From: Rana temporaria
Taxonomy: Eukaryota > Chordata > Amphibia > Anura > Ranidae
Assembly: GCF_905171775.1 (NCBI RefSeq)
Contig: NC_053497.1
Location: 106,229,157-106,293,156, forward strand
DNA: 64,000 nucleotides
Direction of reading: 5' to 3'
The notes beneath the pieces were generated by a model. The model did not search any database. It saw only the letters and a program-made list of their open reading frames with translations, and was not told the origin of the DNA. Every line of letters starts with the position of its first letter. Position 1 is the first letter of the stretch. A program made the position numbers and the translations under genes. Below, one piece after another: positions 1-9,304 of the stretch.

Positions 1-331
1 TATTGGCATTCGTTTCTCTGTTCTATCCACATAGAACAAAACTACATGCATTTTCACTGGGTGCATAGCTATGTGAATTCTTTACAAATTAAACCCCCTA
101 AAGATGCATGTCCGACATGTACATTTAAAAATTAAACCAACAGACACAGTAGCTATAACCTTCATGTTCTGTACCAATTGCAATATCCTGTAGCTGTTAG
201 TGTGTTCCCAGATTCCAACTCCACCCATCCTCTAAACCCACTATTGTCCCACCCACACAAGCATTAAAGGAATGATGCAAAGAGTTATAACCCAAGTGAC
301 TACACACTCTTCTAGAAGCTGAATTCTGACA
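1..331. other. Upstream flank, no feature seen
   Basis: AT-rich sequence without a recognisable gene, tandem repeat or transposon end. The open frame on the minus strand in this area has no domain I recognise and runs into the hAT MITE at 340. Confidence 0.5.
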
Positions 332-495
332 ACTTACCCCAGGGATCCTCAAACTATGGCCCTCCAGCTGTTGTAGAACTACACATCCCATGAGGCATTG
401 TAACACACTGACATTCACAGACATGACTAGGCATGATGGGAATTGTAGTTCCTGAACAACTGGAGGGACATAGTTTGAAGACCCATGACTTACCC
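332..495 (+). mobile_element. hAT-type MITE copy 1 with 8-bp target duplication
   Basis: The element itself is 340-487 (148 bp). It begins CAGGGATCCTCAAACTATGG and ends in the inverted counterpart, TAGTTTGAAGACCCATG. The flanks 332-339 and 488-495 are both ACTTACCC, a perfect 8-bp duplication as expected for hAT transposition. Terminal CA...TG also fits hAT. It is too short to encode a transposase. Both arms contain an ACTACA(A/C)(T/A)TCCCAT(G/C)ATGC-like sequence resembling the ZNF143/THAP11 promoter motif. An inverted copy is at 3073-3199. Confidence 0.85.
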
Positions 496-699
496 CAATG
501 GATGGTCAGTTTCTAGCCCAGTTGCAATATATAGTGTACAGCATTAGCACTCCACTAATTAATATGACTTACCCTGAGCTGTTTTTTTCAAAAGGACCAT
601 TCACACATAGCATTGTGTTGTGATGTGTTAATGCACATTATGGCATGTGGCAATGTGTGCTGTGTTAAACAATATGTCATCCCAAAATGTCATACTCCT

Positions 700-1073
700 A
701 ATGTGCATGCTGTACCATGTAATTGCATGAAAAAGTATCCTGGTATTGCTTCCTGTGTGTGAAATCCCTGGTGTTCCTGCCAGTCTCTGCTTTCCTATTA
801 AAAACTGACCACACTAGGCATGAGAGCACAGTGTGGTCAGTTTGTGGCTGTGCTCAGCCTGCTCTCCCCCTCTCAGCCATTTACTGGGAAGATCAGTGTG
901 CTGCTGCTTCTCCTCTACAACCTCTGCAAGCTCCTTATGCAGCTAAGAATAGAGGGTATTTGATCACTTAAAAAAAGGGGGAAAAAAGGTATTTATAATG
1001 TTTTTTATATCTATACACAAATGTTTTCCCTTTAATTTCAGTTTTAAAATGAATGGGTTGTTTTACAAGATGT
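700..1073 (+). repeat. Interspersed repeat family A, copy 1
   Basis: It shares an extended colinear match with 19617-20033: the run GCTGTACCATGTA, the phrase TGAAATCCCTGGTGTTCC, a GTGTGGTCAGTT block, and a tail reading TATTTATAATGTTTTT followed by TTTAAAATGAATGGGTTG-like sequence. Class unknown; no terminal repeat or target duplication was identified. An 82-codon open frame inside it is not considered a gene because the other copy does not keep it. Confidence 0.7.
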
Positions 1074-1523
1074 GGGTTCACATATACTTTAGGGTCACCC
1101 ACTTATTATGAAAAAGCTGCCAACGCACCACAATGGATGAAAAAATGTGCATGACCTTGAAGCCTGGTACACAGTATGAGTTTTTTCCATTTAACCCAGT
1201 AGGTTGAAGGAAAAAGCTTTCATCTCTGGTCGAAGCCGGTGTACTAGCGATCCATGTATGGGCAGGCTGAATGTACCCAAGTTGATAGATTGATCAGCAT
1301 GGATAACAACCAGCATGTTGGATTTTTCTACATACAGTTACTGCCAGCCTCTATAGCCGCTAGCAGTAACCATTGTAATCTGCCGGTCAGGAATGCTCCC
1401 CATGCCCTCCGCTGCTAGAATACAATAGCACAGTGGGAGCATTGATGGGGAAATCAAGTGCTTTTCTTTTCCTTCACTACAGCTGGAAGAAAAATATATA
1501 TATATCATCTATGGCCAGCAATA
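1074..1523. other. Degenerate repeat fragments, no gene
   Basis: Around 1162 the sequence AGCCTGGTACACAG resembles the left end of the GTACACG MITE at 26276, so this stretch is probably a worn MITE. ATCCATGTATGGGCA near 1250 is also seen in the elements at 21111 and 22569. No coding potential was recognised. Confidence 0.4.
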
Positions 1524-1800
1524 GGGCACTTTCACACTGATTTGCTGCAAAAATATGACAAAAACCCATATGTGTTTTTGCCGTGATTTTGCTGCATTTG
1601 TGGAGCAGTTTTTATGAGAACATGTGATTCAAAAACCACAACAAAAATGCATCGTTGGCGCATTTTTGGTGTGTTTTCCATTACTTTCAATGGAAGGTGC
1701 ATTTTTGGTGCATTTTTTCTTAGCTCCCCATACATGCTCCACAGATGCTGCAAACATTATTTTTTTTTTAATGCAAAAGTGCTTGTATGAGGAAGTGGAT
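1524..1800. repeat. Worn TTTCACAC-type repeat with internal near-palindrome
   Basis: It starts GGGCACTTTCACACTGAT, the terminal motif shared by several MITEs further downstream. Internally GCATTTTTGGTG occurs twice around TTACTTTCAATGGAA. The right end is not clear. The short open frames here, on both strands, lie inside the repeat and are not genes. Confidence 0.5.
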
Positions 1801-3064
1801 GGGGGATACACAGGACTCTGATAAGTAAGGGTGGGGAAACTAAAGACTCTGATGTGAAAGGGGGGGACTGAGAACTCTGATGTAAAAGAAGGAAGGACTG
1901 AGGACTCTGGTGTAAAAGGAGGAAGGACTGAGAACGCTGATGTGGAAGGTGGAAGGACTGATGACTCTGATGTAAAAGAAGGAAGGACTAAGAACTCTGA
2001 TATAAAAGGAGGAAGGACTGATGTCTCTGATGTGAAAAAAGGAAGGACTGAAGACTCTGATGTGAAAGGATGATGGACTGATGACTCTGATGTGAAAAAA
2101 GGAAGGACTGAGGACTCTGATGTGAAAAAAGGAAGGACTGATGACTGTAATGTAAAAAAAGAAAGGACTGATGACTCCGATGTGAAAAACGAAAGGACTA
2201 AGGACTCTGATGTGAAAGAATGATGGACTGAGGACTCCGATGTGAAAGAAGGAAGGACTGAGGACTCCGATGTGAAAGACGGAAGTACTGAGGACTCTAA
2301 AGCAAAAGGAGGAAAGACTGATGTCTCTGAAGCTAAAGGATGATGGACTGAAGACTCTGATGTGAAAGGATAATGTACTGAGGACTCTGATGTGAAAGGA
2401 GCAAGACCTGATGTCTCTGATGGGAAAATAGGAAGGACTGAGGACTCTGATGTGAAAGGATGATGGACTAAGGACTCTGATGTAAAATGAGGAAGGACTG
2501 AGGACTCTAATGTGATAGGATGATGGACTGAGGACTCGTATATGAAAGAAGGAAGGACTGAGGATTCTGATGCAAAATAAGGAATGAATGTGGACTCTGA
2601 TGTGAAAGGAGGAAGGACTGAGGCTCTAATGTGAAAGGAGGAAGGACCAAGGACTCTGATGTGAAATGAGGAAGGACTGAGGACTTTAATGTGAAAGGAT
2701 GATGGACTGAGGACTCTGATATGAAAGAAGGAAGGACTGATGACTCTGATACAAAATAAGGAATGACTGTGGACTCTGATGTGAAAGGAGGAAGGACTGA
2801 GGACTCTGATATGAAAAAATGAAGGACTGAGGACTCAGATGTGAAAAGAAGGAAGGTCTGAGACTCTAATGTGAAAGGAGGAAGGACCAAGGACTCTGAT
2901 GTGAAATGAGGAAGGACTGAGGACTTTAATGTGAAAGGAGGAAGGACTGAGGACTCTGAAATTAAAGAAAGAAGGACTGAGGACTCTGATGCAAAATAAG
3001 TAAGGACTGTGGACTCTGATGTTAAAGGAGGAAGGACTGAAGGCTTTAATGTGAAAGGATGATG

Positions 3065-3207
3065 GTCTAAGGCATGGGTCTTCAATCTATGGCCCTCCAG
3101 TTGTTCAGGAACTACAATTCCAATCATGCCTAGTTTTACAATGCATCATGGGATGTGTAGTTATGCAACAGCTGGAGGGCCGTAGTTTGAGGATCCCTGG
3201 TCTAAGG
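3065..3207 (-). mobile_element. hAT-type MITE copy 2 inserted in the minisatellite
   Basis: The element is 3073-3199 (127 bp), the reverse complement of the copy at 340-487. It begins CATGGGTCTTCAATCTATGG and ends TAGTTTGAGGATCCCTG. The flanks 3065-3072 and 3200-3207 are both GTCTAAGG, a perfect 8-bp duplication of a minisatellite unit (TGGTCTAAGGACTC). This shows directly that the element jumped into a pre-existing array. Confidence 0.92.
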
Positions 3208-4152
3208 ACTCTGATGTGAAAGAATGATGGAGTGAGGACTCTAAAGTGAAAGGAGGAAGGACTGAGGACTTTAATGTAAAAGGAGGAAGGACTGAGGACT
3301 TTAATGTGAAAGGAGGAAGGACTGAGGACTCTGATGTGAAAGGAGGAAGGACTGAGGACTTTAATGCGAAAGGATAAAGGACTGAAGACTCTGACGTGAA
3401 AGGATGATGGTCTAAGGACTCTAATGTGAAAGAAGGAAGGACTGTGGACTCTGTTGTGAAAGGAGGATGGACTGAGGACTCTGATGTGAAAGGATGATGG
3501 TCTAAGGACTCTAATGTGAAAGAAGGAAGGACTGTGGACTCTGTTGTGAAAGGAGGATGGACTGAGGACTCTGATGTGAAAGAAGTAAGGACTGAAGGCT
3601 TTGATGCGAAAGGAGGAAGGACTAAGGACCCTAATGTGAAAAAAATGATGGACTGAAGACTCTGATGTGAAAGGATGATGGACTGAGGACTCTGATGTGA
3701 AAGGATGACGGACTGAGCACTCTGAGGTGAAAGGGGGAAGGACTGAAAACTCTGATGTGAATGAAGGAAGGACTGCGGACTCTGATGTAAAAGAAGGAAG
3801 GACTGAGGATGCTGATGTAAAAGGTGGAAGGACTAAAGACTTTGATGTGAAAGGAGGAAGGACTGAGGACTCTGATGTGAAAGGAGGAAGGACTGATGTG
3901 AAAAAGGAAGGACTGAGGACTCTGATGTGAAAGGAGGAAGGATTGATGTGAAAAAAGGAAGGACTGAGGACTCTGATGTGGAAGGATGATTGACTTAGGA
4001 CTCTGATGTGAAAGGATGATGGACTGAGGACTTTGATGTGAAAGGAGGAATTACTGAGAACTTTAATGTGAAAGGAGGAAGGACTGAGGAGTTTAATGTG
4101 AAAGGAGGAAGGACTGAGGACTCTGATGTGAAAAGATTATGGACTAATGACT

Positions 4153-4752
4153 CTTTTGAATAAGATAAGGGCTAAGGGGACCCCATAGGCCCGAAAGACC
4201 AAGAACAAATAGGGGCAAGGGGACTATATTGGTACTAGGTAAGAAAAAGTAGAATGGAAATGTAGTAGGGATAAAAGATATAAACCAGTTTATTTAACAT
4301 AGTATCAAAAAACAGGAGACACACATGAAAATAAAATACATCAAAAACAGCAGTATAAAATGGTGGACATATTGTACGACCAACCGTCCAGATCACCGAG
4401 ATGGAATGGACTCTAGACGAAGGCTGGCGGTGAAACGAAGGGGGTCATACAAGTCAAAATCTCTACTAGTTTTGCAACGATAGTTGCTTCGTCAGGAGAA
4501 TTTCTAAAAAGATGATATATACTTGTTAGCATCACAGACTAAATACATATGGATAGATATGTAAAAACCACTCAGGTATCAAAAAACAAATATACAAATA
4601 TCAACAAAATATAGAGAAGATATTTAGGGGAAGAAGCAAATGCTGTGCAGCTTACCTGTACAGAGAACAACCACTCGCTCGGGAGCCAAGGGCCGACCAC
4701 GGAGAAAGCTATCACACAGTGACCAAGGTTGAGAGGGGGCCCAACTGCGGGG
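4153..4752 (-). mobile_element. Insert carrying a hammerhead-like motif, probably Penelope-like or retrozyme-related
   Basis: About 600 bp of non-minisatellite DNA interrupts the 30-bp array. Read on the minus strand it carries the hammerhead-like fold at 4456-4503 and, downstream of it, a TTAAATAAACTGG segment (about 4284-4296) that could serve as a polyadenylation signal. Penelope-like elements and retrozymes are known to carry type I hammerheads with very short stem III, which is the form seen here. No reverse transcriptase frame is present, so this would be a non-autonomous or terminal fragment. I could not identify a target duplication, and the boundaries are approximate. Confidence 0.5.
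4456..4503 (-). ncRNA. Degenerate type I hammerhead ribozyme-like motif
   Basis: Read on the minus strand in order: AAATTCTC (stem I 5' arm, 4503-4496); the invariant box CTGACGA (4495-4489); one extra A; GCAAC-TATC-GTTGC (stem II, 5 bp with 4-nt loop); AAAA where the core needs GAAA; AC-TA-GT as a two-pair stem III with a 2-nt loop; A as the cleavage-site base of a GUA triplet; and GAGATTTT (stem I 3' arm, 4463-4456). Stem I pairs at seven of eight positions. The G-to-A change at the general-base position fits CpG decay and should abolish cleavage, so this copy is probably a fossil. Confidence 0.5.
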
Positions 4753-5730
4753 GCAGATGTGAAAGGACTGAGAACGCAGATGTGAAAGGAGGAAGGACTG
4801 AGGACGCAGATGGGAAAGGAGGAAGGACTGAGGACTCAGATGTGAAAGGATGATGGACTAAGGAGTCGGATGTGAAAGGAGAAAGGACTGAGGACTTTGA
4901 TGTGAAAGAGGAAGGACTGAGGACTCAGATGTAAAAGGATGATGGACTGAGGACTCAGATGGGAAAGGAGGAAGGACTGAGGATGCAGATCATGGTAAAG
5001 GAGGAAGGACTGACTACTCAGATGGGAAAGGATGAAGGACTGAGGACTCTGATGGGAAAGGATGATGGACTGAGGACTCAGATGGGAAGGGATGATGGAC
5101 TGAGGACTCAGATGTGAAAGGAGGAAGGACTGAGGACTCGGTTGTGAAAGAAGGAAGGACTGAGCACTATGATGTGAAAGGATGATGGACTGATGTGAAA
5201 TGGAGGAATTCTGATGTGACGAGGTGCCCTATTTTGGACTTGGGTGCCTTGAGATTTTGCATACTTTCAAAGGGTGCCATGACTGATAAATGTTGAGAAA
5301 CACGGCTAGAATCCAGCGGTATGGTTGGCTAGACGGGCATATAGGAAAGATTTGCATGGCTCTGCCTACCAGCTGAAGATTCGGAAAAAGACATATGGGC
5401 CCGGATTCAGATACATTGGCGCATTTTTAGGCAGGCGTAGCGTATCTCTTTTACGCTACGCCAACGCAAGTCAGAGAGGCAAGCATGGTATTCAAAAAGC
5501 AAATGCTCCCAACAATGCGCCGGCGTAACGTAAATTCGTTGGCGTAAGCCGGCCTAAGTCAAAGTAGGAAGGAAGTGGGCGTGATCCATTTAAATGAAGC
5601 GTGACCCCATGCAAATGAAGGGCTGAACGAACGGCGCATGCGCCGTGACATCAACGTATGTCCCGCGCATGCTCACAACTACGCCCGGCGTAACCCCTAA
5701 GATACGCCGGCCCACTGCCTACGCCCAGTG

Positions 5731-5740
5731 CATAAATAGG
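5731..5740 (+). promoter_or_regulatory. TATA-like box of the Harbinger Myb-like gene
   Basis: CATAAATAGG lies 108 bp upstream of the ATG at 5848, inside the transposon and downstream of its GC-rich subterminal repeats. Position and sequence suit a TATA box for the Myb-like gene; no transcription start can be verified from sequence. Confidence 0.4.
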
Positions 5741-5847
5741 CCCAGACATGCGCCCGTCAAGTGCAAAAGTTCACAAGCATTTTTTTTACTGCTAGTACTT
5801 TTGTCTCTTGAGGTATATCTGCACCAGGGACTACTAAGGACCGCAGG

Positions 5848-7085
5848 ATGAAAAACTTCAGCCCTGAGGAGAAGGCTATAATTATTGATGCCCTCTCCAA
5901 ATACGGCGCGTGCCTCTATGGGGCACAGAGTAGCACGACCAGCAAGGTCCAAAAAGATGAAATTTTGTTGGAGATTACCATGCAGGTGAATGCCCTTGGC
6001 GTGGTGGCTAGGAAACCCAAGCACATAGTTAAAAAAAATAAACGATCTGCGGCGTCTGGTGAAAGAGAAGCTGGCGGCGATCAGGAGGCATGCCAGTGGC
6101 ACAGGAGGTGGACCAGCCGCTAAGATCTCCCTGACTGCTGATGATCTGGTCATTGCCAGGTGCCTGGAGAGGGAGCTGGTGGAGGGCCTGGAGGGCTTTG
6201 ATTCAGTTGATCAGCCCTGGAGGACAGGTAAGTGTGTTTTATCTTCTTTCCGGTGTGTAGCATGTGTGGGGGTGGAAGGGAACATGTGATAAGTGTGTGG
6301 GTCCACCAACATGTGAATGTTTTGTGTCATCCACAGATGTGCAGGAGGGAGCTGGGCCGTCGTCGGCTGCTGTGCGACCCACGCCTTCTGTGGTGGAGAG
6401 TGCTCCTTCCTCACCTCTGGAGGAAGTAGAGAAGGAGCACTTTGGTATTGAGGATGCTTTATACTTTGTGGAGGAGACCCCCATACCAGGACCCTCCCAA
6501 ACCTCCACCCCCTACAGCCGGCCCCAAGCCTCTCCTGCCCCCAGGAAGGCTACAAGAAAAACCAGGGGTGATCCGGAGGAATTGGAGGATAATCTGGCGA
6601 GGGACCAGGCCAGGCAGACCCGCCATATGGGTGCCTTAGTGGGTGATCTGCACCATGTGACAGAGAGCCTGGCCTCCTAGGCCCAGAGCCAGGCTGCCTG
6701 TACCTTGGCTGTGCAGCAGGCCCTCACCCAGCAGGCTGAACAGAATTCCGCCATCACTGACAGCCTGCAGGATGTGGTTGGAAACGGCACAGCAATTGTG
6801 ACCTGTCTGAGGGAGCTGCAGACCACCACATCAGGCCTTGTGACTAAGGTTCGGAGCCTGGCAGCTGCCGTACAAGAGAAGGGGAGGCAGACAAGGCGCC
6901 ACCTGCGCAGCACCACCACCCGCCAGCTGCGGATGCAGGCTGCAACCAATATTTTCCTCCACCGCATAGCCCTGGCATTGGAGGGCAGGCAGGCAGCCAG
7001 GGAGAGACCGGGGGATGTTCCACCACCAGACGCCCCACCCCCCCACCTGAGGCTCCCCCCAGGCAACTTCGGCCCAGGAGCCTAG
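5848..7085 (+). pseudogene. Harbinger Myb/SANT-like DNA-binding protein, broken
   Basis: The start MKNFSPEEKAIIIDALSKYG opens a Myb/SANT-like domain of the kind shared with NAIF1 and the accessory proteins of PIF/Harbinger transposons. These proteins bind the transposon ends and bring in the transposase. The domain continues through GVVARKPKHIVKK, then the frame shifts at an A-run (about 6028-6036); the next frame resumes with the expected NDLRR-type sequence and LTADDLVIARCLERELVEG. A clean intron (6228-6336) joins PWRT to DVQEGAGPSS. Exon 2 is proline/serine-rich, hits a TAG at 6678-6680 (probably from CAG), and then continues in frame through a Gln-rich coiled-coil-like region to 7085. Lesions: one frameshift and one nonsense codon. 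Confidence 0.8.
6228..6336 (+). other. Intron of the Harbinger Myb-like gene
   Basis: The donor ACAG|GTAAGT and acceptor CATCCACAG|ATGTG bound a 109-bp intron. Splicing joins phase 1 to phase 1 (ACA G + AT GTG), restoring T-D-V-Q-E-G in one frame. This agreement of reading frame across the junction is strong evidence that the intron is real, even though the gene is now a pseudogene. Confidence 0.8.
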
Positions 7086-7533
7086 GCACCAGGCGTAGCC
7101 CACGACAGGGCAGATGATTTTTTATTGGGTTTTCTTTTATGCTCAAGTGATGAGTTTTTGGATTTATTTGTATACTCAGGTGATGAGTGTTTTTATTATT
7201 TTCACTCAAGTTATGAGTTTTTTTTTTGTGTAGTTTCTGCACACGGGGAGTAGTGCAGGCTACAGTGTGACTGGTGTGTGAATGTGGGGGTGACACTCCT
7301 GACAGTAAGGTTTGTCACCCTGGGTCGTTGGGGAGAAGTTATTCCCACGACCGTGTGAATGTGGTATGAATGGACAGCGACATAATTGGGGCCTTGGCGT
7401 GGCGTTGCTGCTCCCAAGTCCTGCATTGTGGACTTGGGCTAATCCAATGTGAGGTGGATGTGGTGTGTGTGAGCTAGGGACCACAGTGGTGTGCATGCGT
7501 GCATTGTCCGTGTGCCATGATGAATGTCTGTGT
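7086..7533. other. Spacer between the convergent Harbinger genes
   Basis: It lies between the two gene 3' ends. It opens with three spaced copies of CTCA(A/G)GT(G/T)ATGAG at about 7141, 7174 and 7204, separated by T-rich runs, then a GTG-rich tract. Open frames on the minus strand here are long but show no domain. Its role would be the shared 3' untranslated region. Confidence 0.5.
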
Positions 7534-8895
7534 TTAACGTGCAAAAATGCGTTCCACGAGACAACTCCTGACTGCTGTTCCCTCAGCAGATGGGGTAGCC
7601 TCGGGCAGGGGGTGACTGTGTGGTTCGGGGGTCAGGTCATCACGTATGTCAATCTCCAGGCCCTTTTTCCTGGTGTAGTTGTGCAAAATGCAACATGCAC
7701 CGATGATCTGGCACACAAAGTTTGGGGAATACAACAGGGTCCCCCCCGGACTTATCCAGGCATCGGAAACGTGACTTCAGGAGGCCAAATGTGCGTTCCA
7801 CCACTCCACGGGTACGTATGTGTGCAGAATTGTAGTTTATCTCTCCTCTGGTTTGGGGATTCCGGTATGGAGTCATGAGATGGGGCCCAAGTGCATATGC
7901 CGCGCCACTTGGAAGGGAAAAGACAGGAGGATGTTAGTCGTGCATGTGCCCCTCGTGGTGTCTGCATCATGGGGTCGGACAGACATGCCTGACTCCCATG
8001 TCACTCACCAACCAGCCAGCTGTCCCCATACACGTTCTGTTCAAATTCTGTTGGGATGTTGCTTTGACGGAAAATGTCGTGGCTGGCCCCGGGGTGTTTG
8101 GCACGGACGTGCCATTTGAGGCATTGGGCATCGGCTATCACCTGTACGTTGATGGAATGCCAATTCTTACGATTGCAGTATATTTGCTCTGTGGCACGGG
8201 GGGGGCCGTAGTGCCACATGTGTGCAATCAATGGCCCCCACGGTGTGTGGGAATCCTGCAATTCTGAAGAAATCTGCCATTGCCTTCTGCCGCAGGTGCT
8301 CCTGGGTGGGTTTGATGAAGTGGTGGGACATGCGTCTGAGGATTGCGGGGACAACCTGGTGCACTCATCTGCTCATGGTGGATTGTGACATCCCAGCCAC
8401 TACTCCACTTGTTCTTTGAAAAGATCCACTTGCAAGGAAATGCAGTGTTGCCAGTACCTTGACCAGTGGCTGCACTGCAGGTACGCGGTGTGTCTTGCTG
8501 GTGATGTCATCATGCAGGGTTGTGGCTAATTCCAGGATGGCATCAGGGCTGAATCTGAAGATGCGATACACCTCTGAATCACCCATGCCAAAGACGTCAA
8601 TGCGTGTGCGGAATATCCTCTCCCGTGCCCTCCTACGTGCCCGTAGACGCAGTATTGCTATGACCACGGCTGCCCCTGGCATGTTGGCATACAGATGTGT
8701 TGTCCTGCAAGTGTGGTTGCTCAGCTCGTCTGTAACGACGGTGCTGCTGTAGCTGCTCTCCAGCTGACCTGTGCAAGTCTGGTGCAAAGTTACCCCTGCT
8801 TTATGAGGGGTAACTTTACGCCGGACATTGCACTTACGCGCACCGTGCGTAGCCTGCGCCGGCCAAACGTACGTTTCTGAATCGGCGTATCTCAC
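7534..8895 (-). pseudogene. HARBI1-like PIF/Harbinger DDE transposase, broken
   Basis: Read leftward, an Arg-rich start (RLRARRRARERIFRTRIDVF) is followed by the helical region FRFSPDAILELATTL, then VKVLATLHFLASGSFQRTSG and GMSQSTMSR, as in the HARBI1 family. The DDE triad is visible: Asp in GAIDCTHVALRPP (codon near 8228), Asp in YGDSWLVG (near 8023), and Glu in VVERTFGLLKSRFRC (near 7797). The tail IIGACCILHNYTRKKG matches the family's C-terminus. Breaks: in-frame TGA at 8367-8365, a frameshift near 8200, an interruption between about 8001 and 7876 that includes a GTGAGT donor-like site and may hold a decayed intron, and a frameshift near 7735. It would have excised and inserted the element; this copy cannot. 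Confidence 0.85.
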
Positions 8896-9258
8896 TCATT
8901 TGCATAATTGAATAGGAAATCAATGGGAGCGGCAGATGCGTCCAGCGTAAATATGCGCCTACGATACGCCGGCGTAAGAAATTTACGTAGGTCGGAAGAA
9001 GCCTATTTTCCGGCGTATCTTGTTTTCTGGGTACGGCGCACAGGTACGATGGCGCATATTTACACTTACGCAGCGTATATCGAGATACGTCGGCATAAGT
9101 GCTTTCTGAATCTGGGCCATGCAGTTCAGGGTGGATACAATGTATATTGATAGATGTGATTTTCTAGAAGCAGGATGAAGGGTATACGTAATGTATATAC
9201 ATCATCTATGTGACTTTCCTTAGGTGGTGGCTGAACAGTATACAATTTATATAGCTAA

Positions 9259-9260
<2 letters not shown>

Positions 9261-9297
<37 letters not shown>
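9261..9297. repeat. AT dinucleotide microsatellite
   Basis: An uninterrupted TA run just after the Harbinger right end and before the 32-bp minisatellite. Confidence 0.95.
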
Positions 9298-9298
<1 letters not shown>

Positions 9299-9304
9299 CA
9301 GTAT

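Larger units (their letters stand above)
1811..5210 (+). repeat. 30-bp minisatellite array (three blocks)
   Basis: Tandem copies of a roughly 30-bp unit, GGACTCTGATGTGAAAGG followed by AGGAAGGACTGA, fill 1811-3064, 3208-4152 and 4753-5210. The blocks are separated by the hAT MITE at 3073-3199 and by the insert at 4153-4752. Because 30 is divisible by three, the array opens repetitive frames: plus-strand (D/E)SDVKGGRTED units at 3727-3930 and minus-strand SESSVLPPFTLK units at 2507-3127. Nothing else suggests these are expressed. The last block favours a GCAGATG or TCAGATG variant, so it diverged separately. Confidence 0.95.
5397..9118 (+). mobile_element. PIF/Harbinger DNA transposon, near full length, inactivated
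   Basis: The left end GGGCCCGGATTCAGATAC (from 5397) mirrors the right end, whose reverse complement is GGCCCAGATTCAGAAAGC (to 9118). Both subterminal regions are rich in ACGCCGGCGTAA-like inverted motifs. Between them lie two convergent genes diagnostic of this superfamily: a Myb/SANT-like protein on the plus strand (5848-7085) and a HARBI1-like DDE transposase on the minus strand (8895-7534). Both are broken by stops and frameshifts. A clear 3-bp target duplication could not be assigned at the ends. Confidence 0.88.

Noticed and set aside
2507..3127. 206-codon Ser-rich minus-strand frame and the 67-codon plus-strand frame at 3727-3930
   Set aside because: Both are readings of the 30-bp minisatellite; the first also runs through the hAT MITE.
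5397..9118. Myb-like and transposase genes as domesticated host genes
   Set aside because: Both carry nonsense codons and frameshifts and sit inside recognisable transposon ends, so domestication is not supported for this copy.
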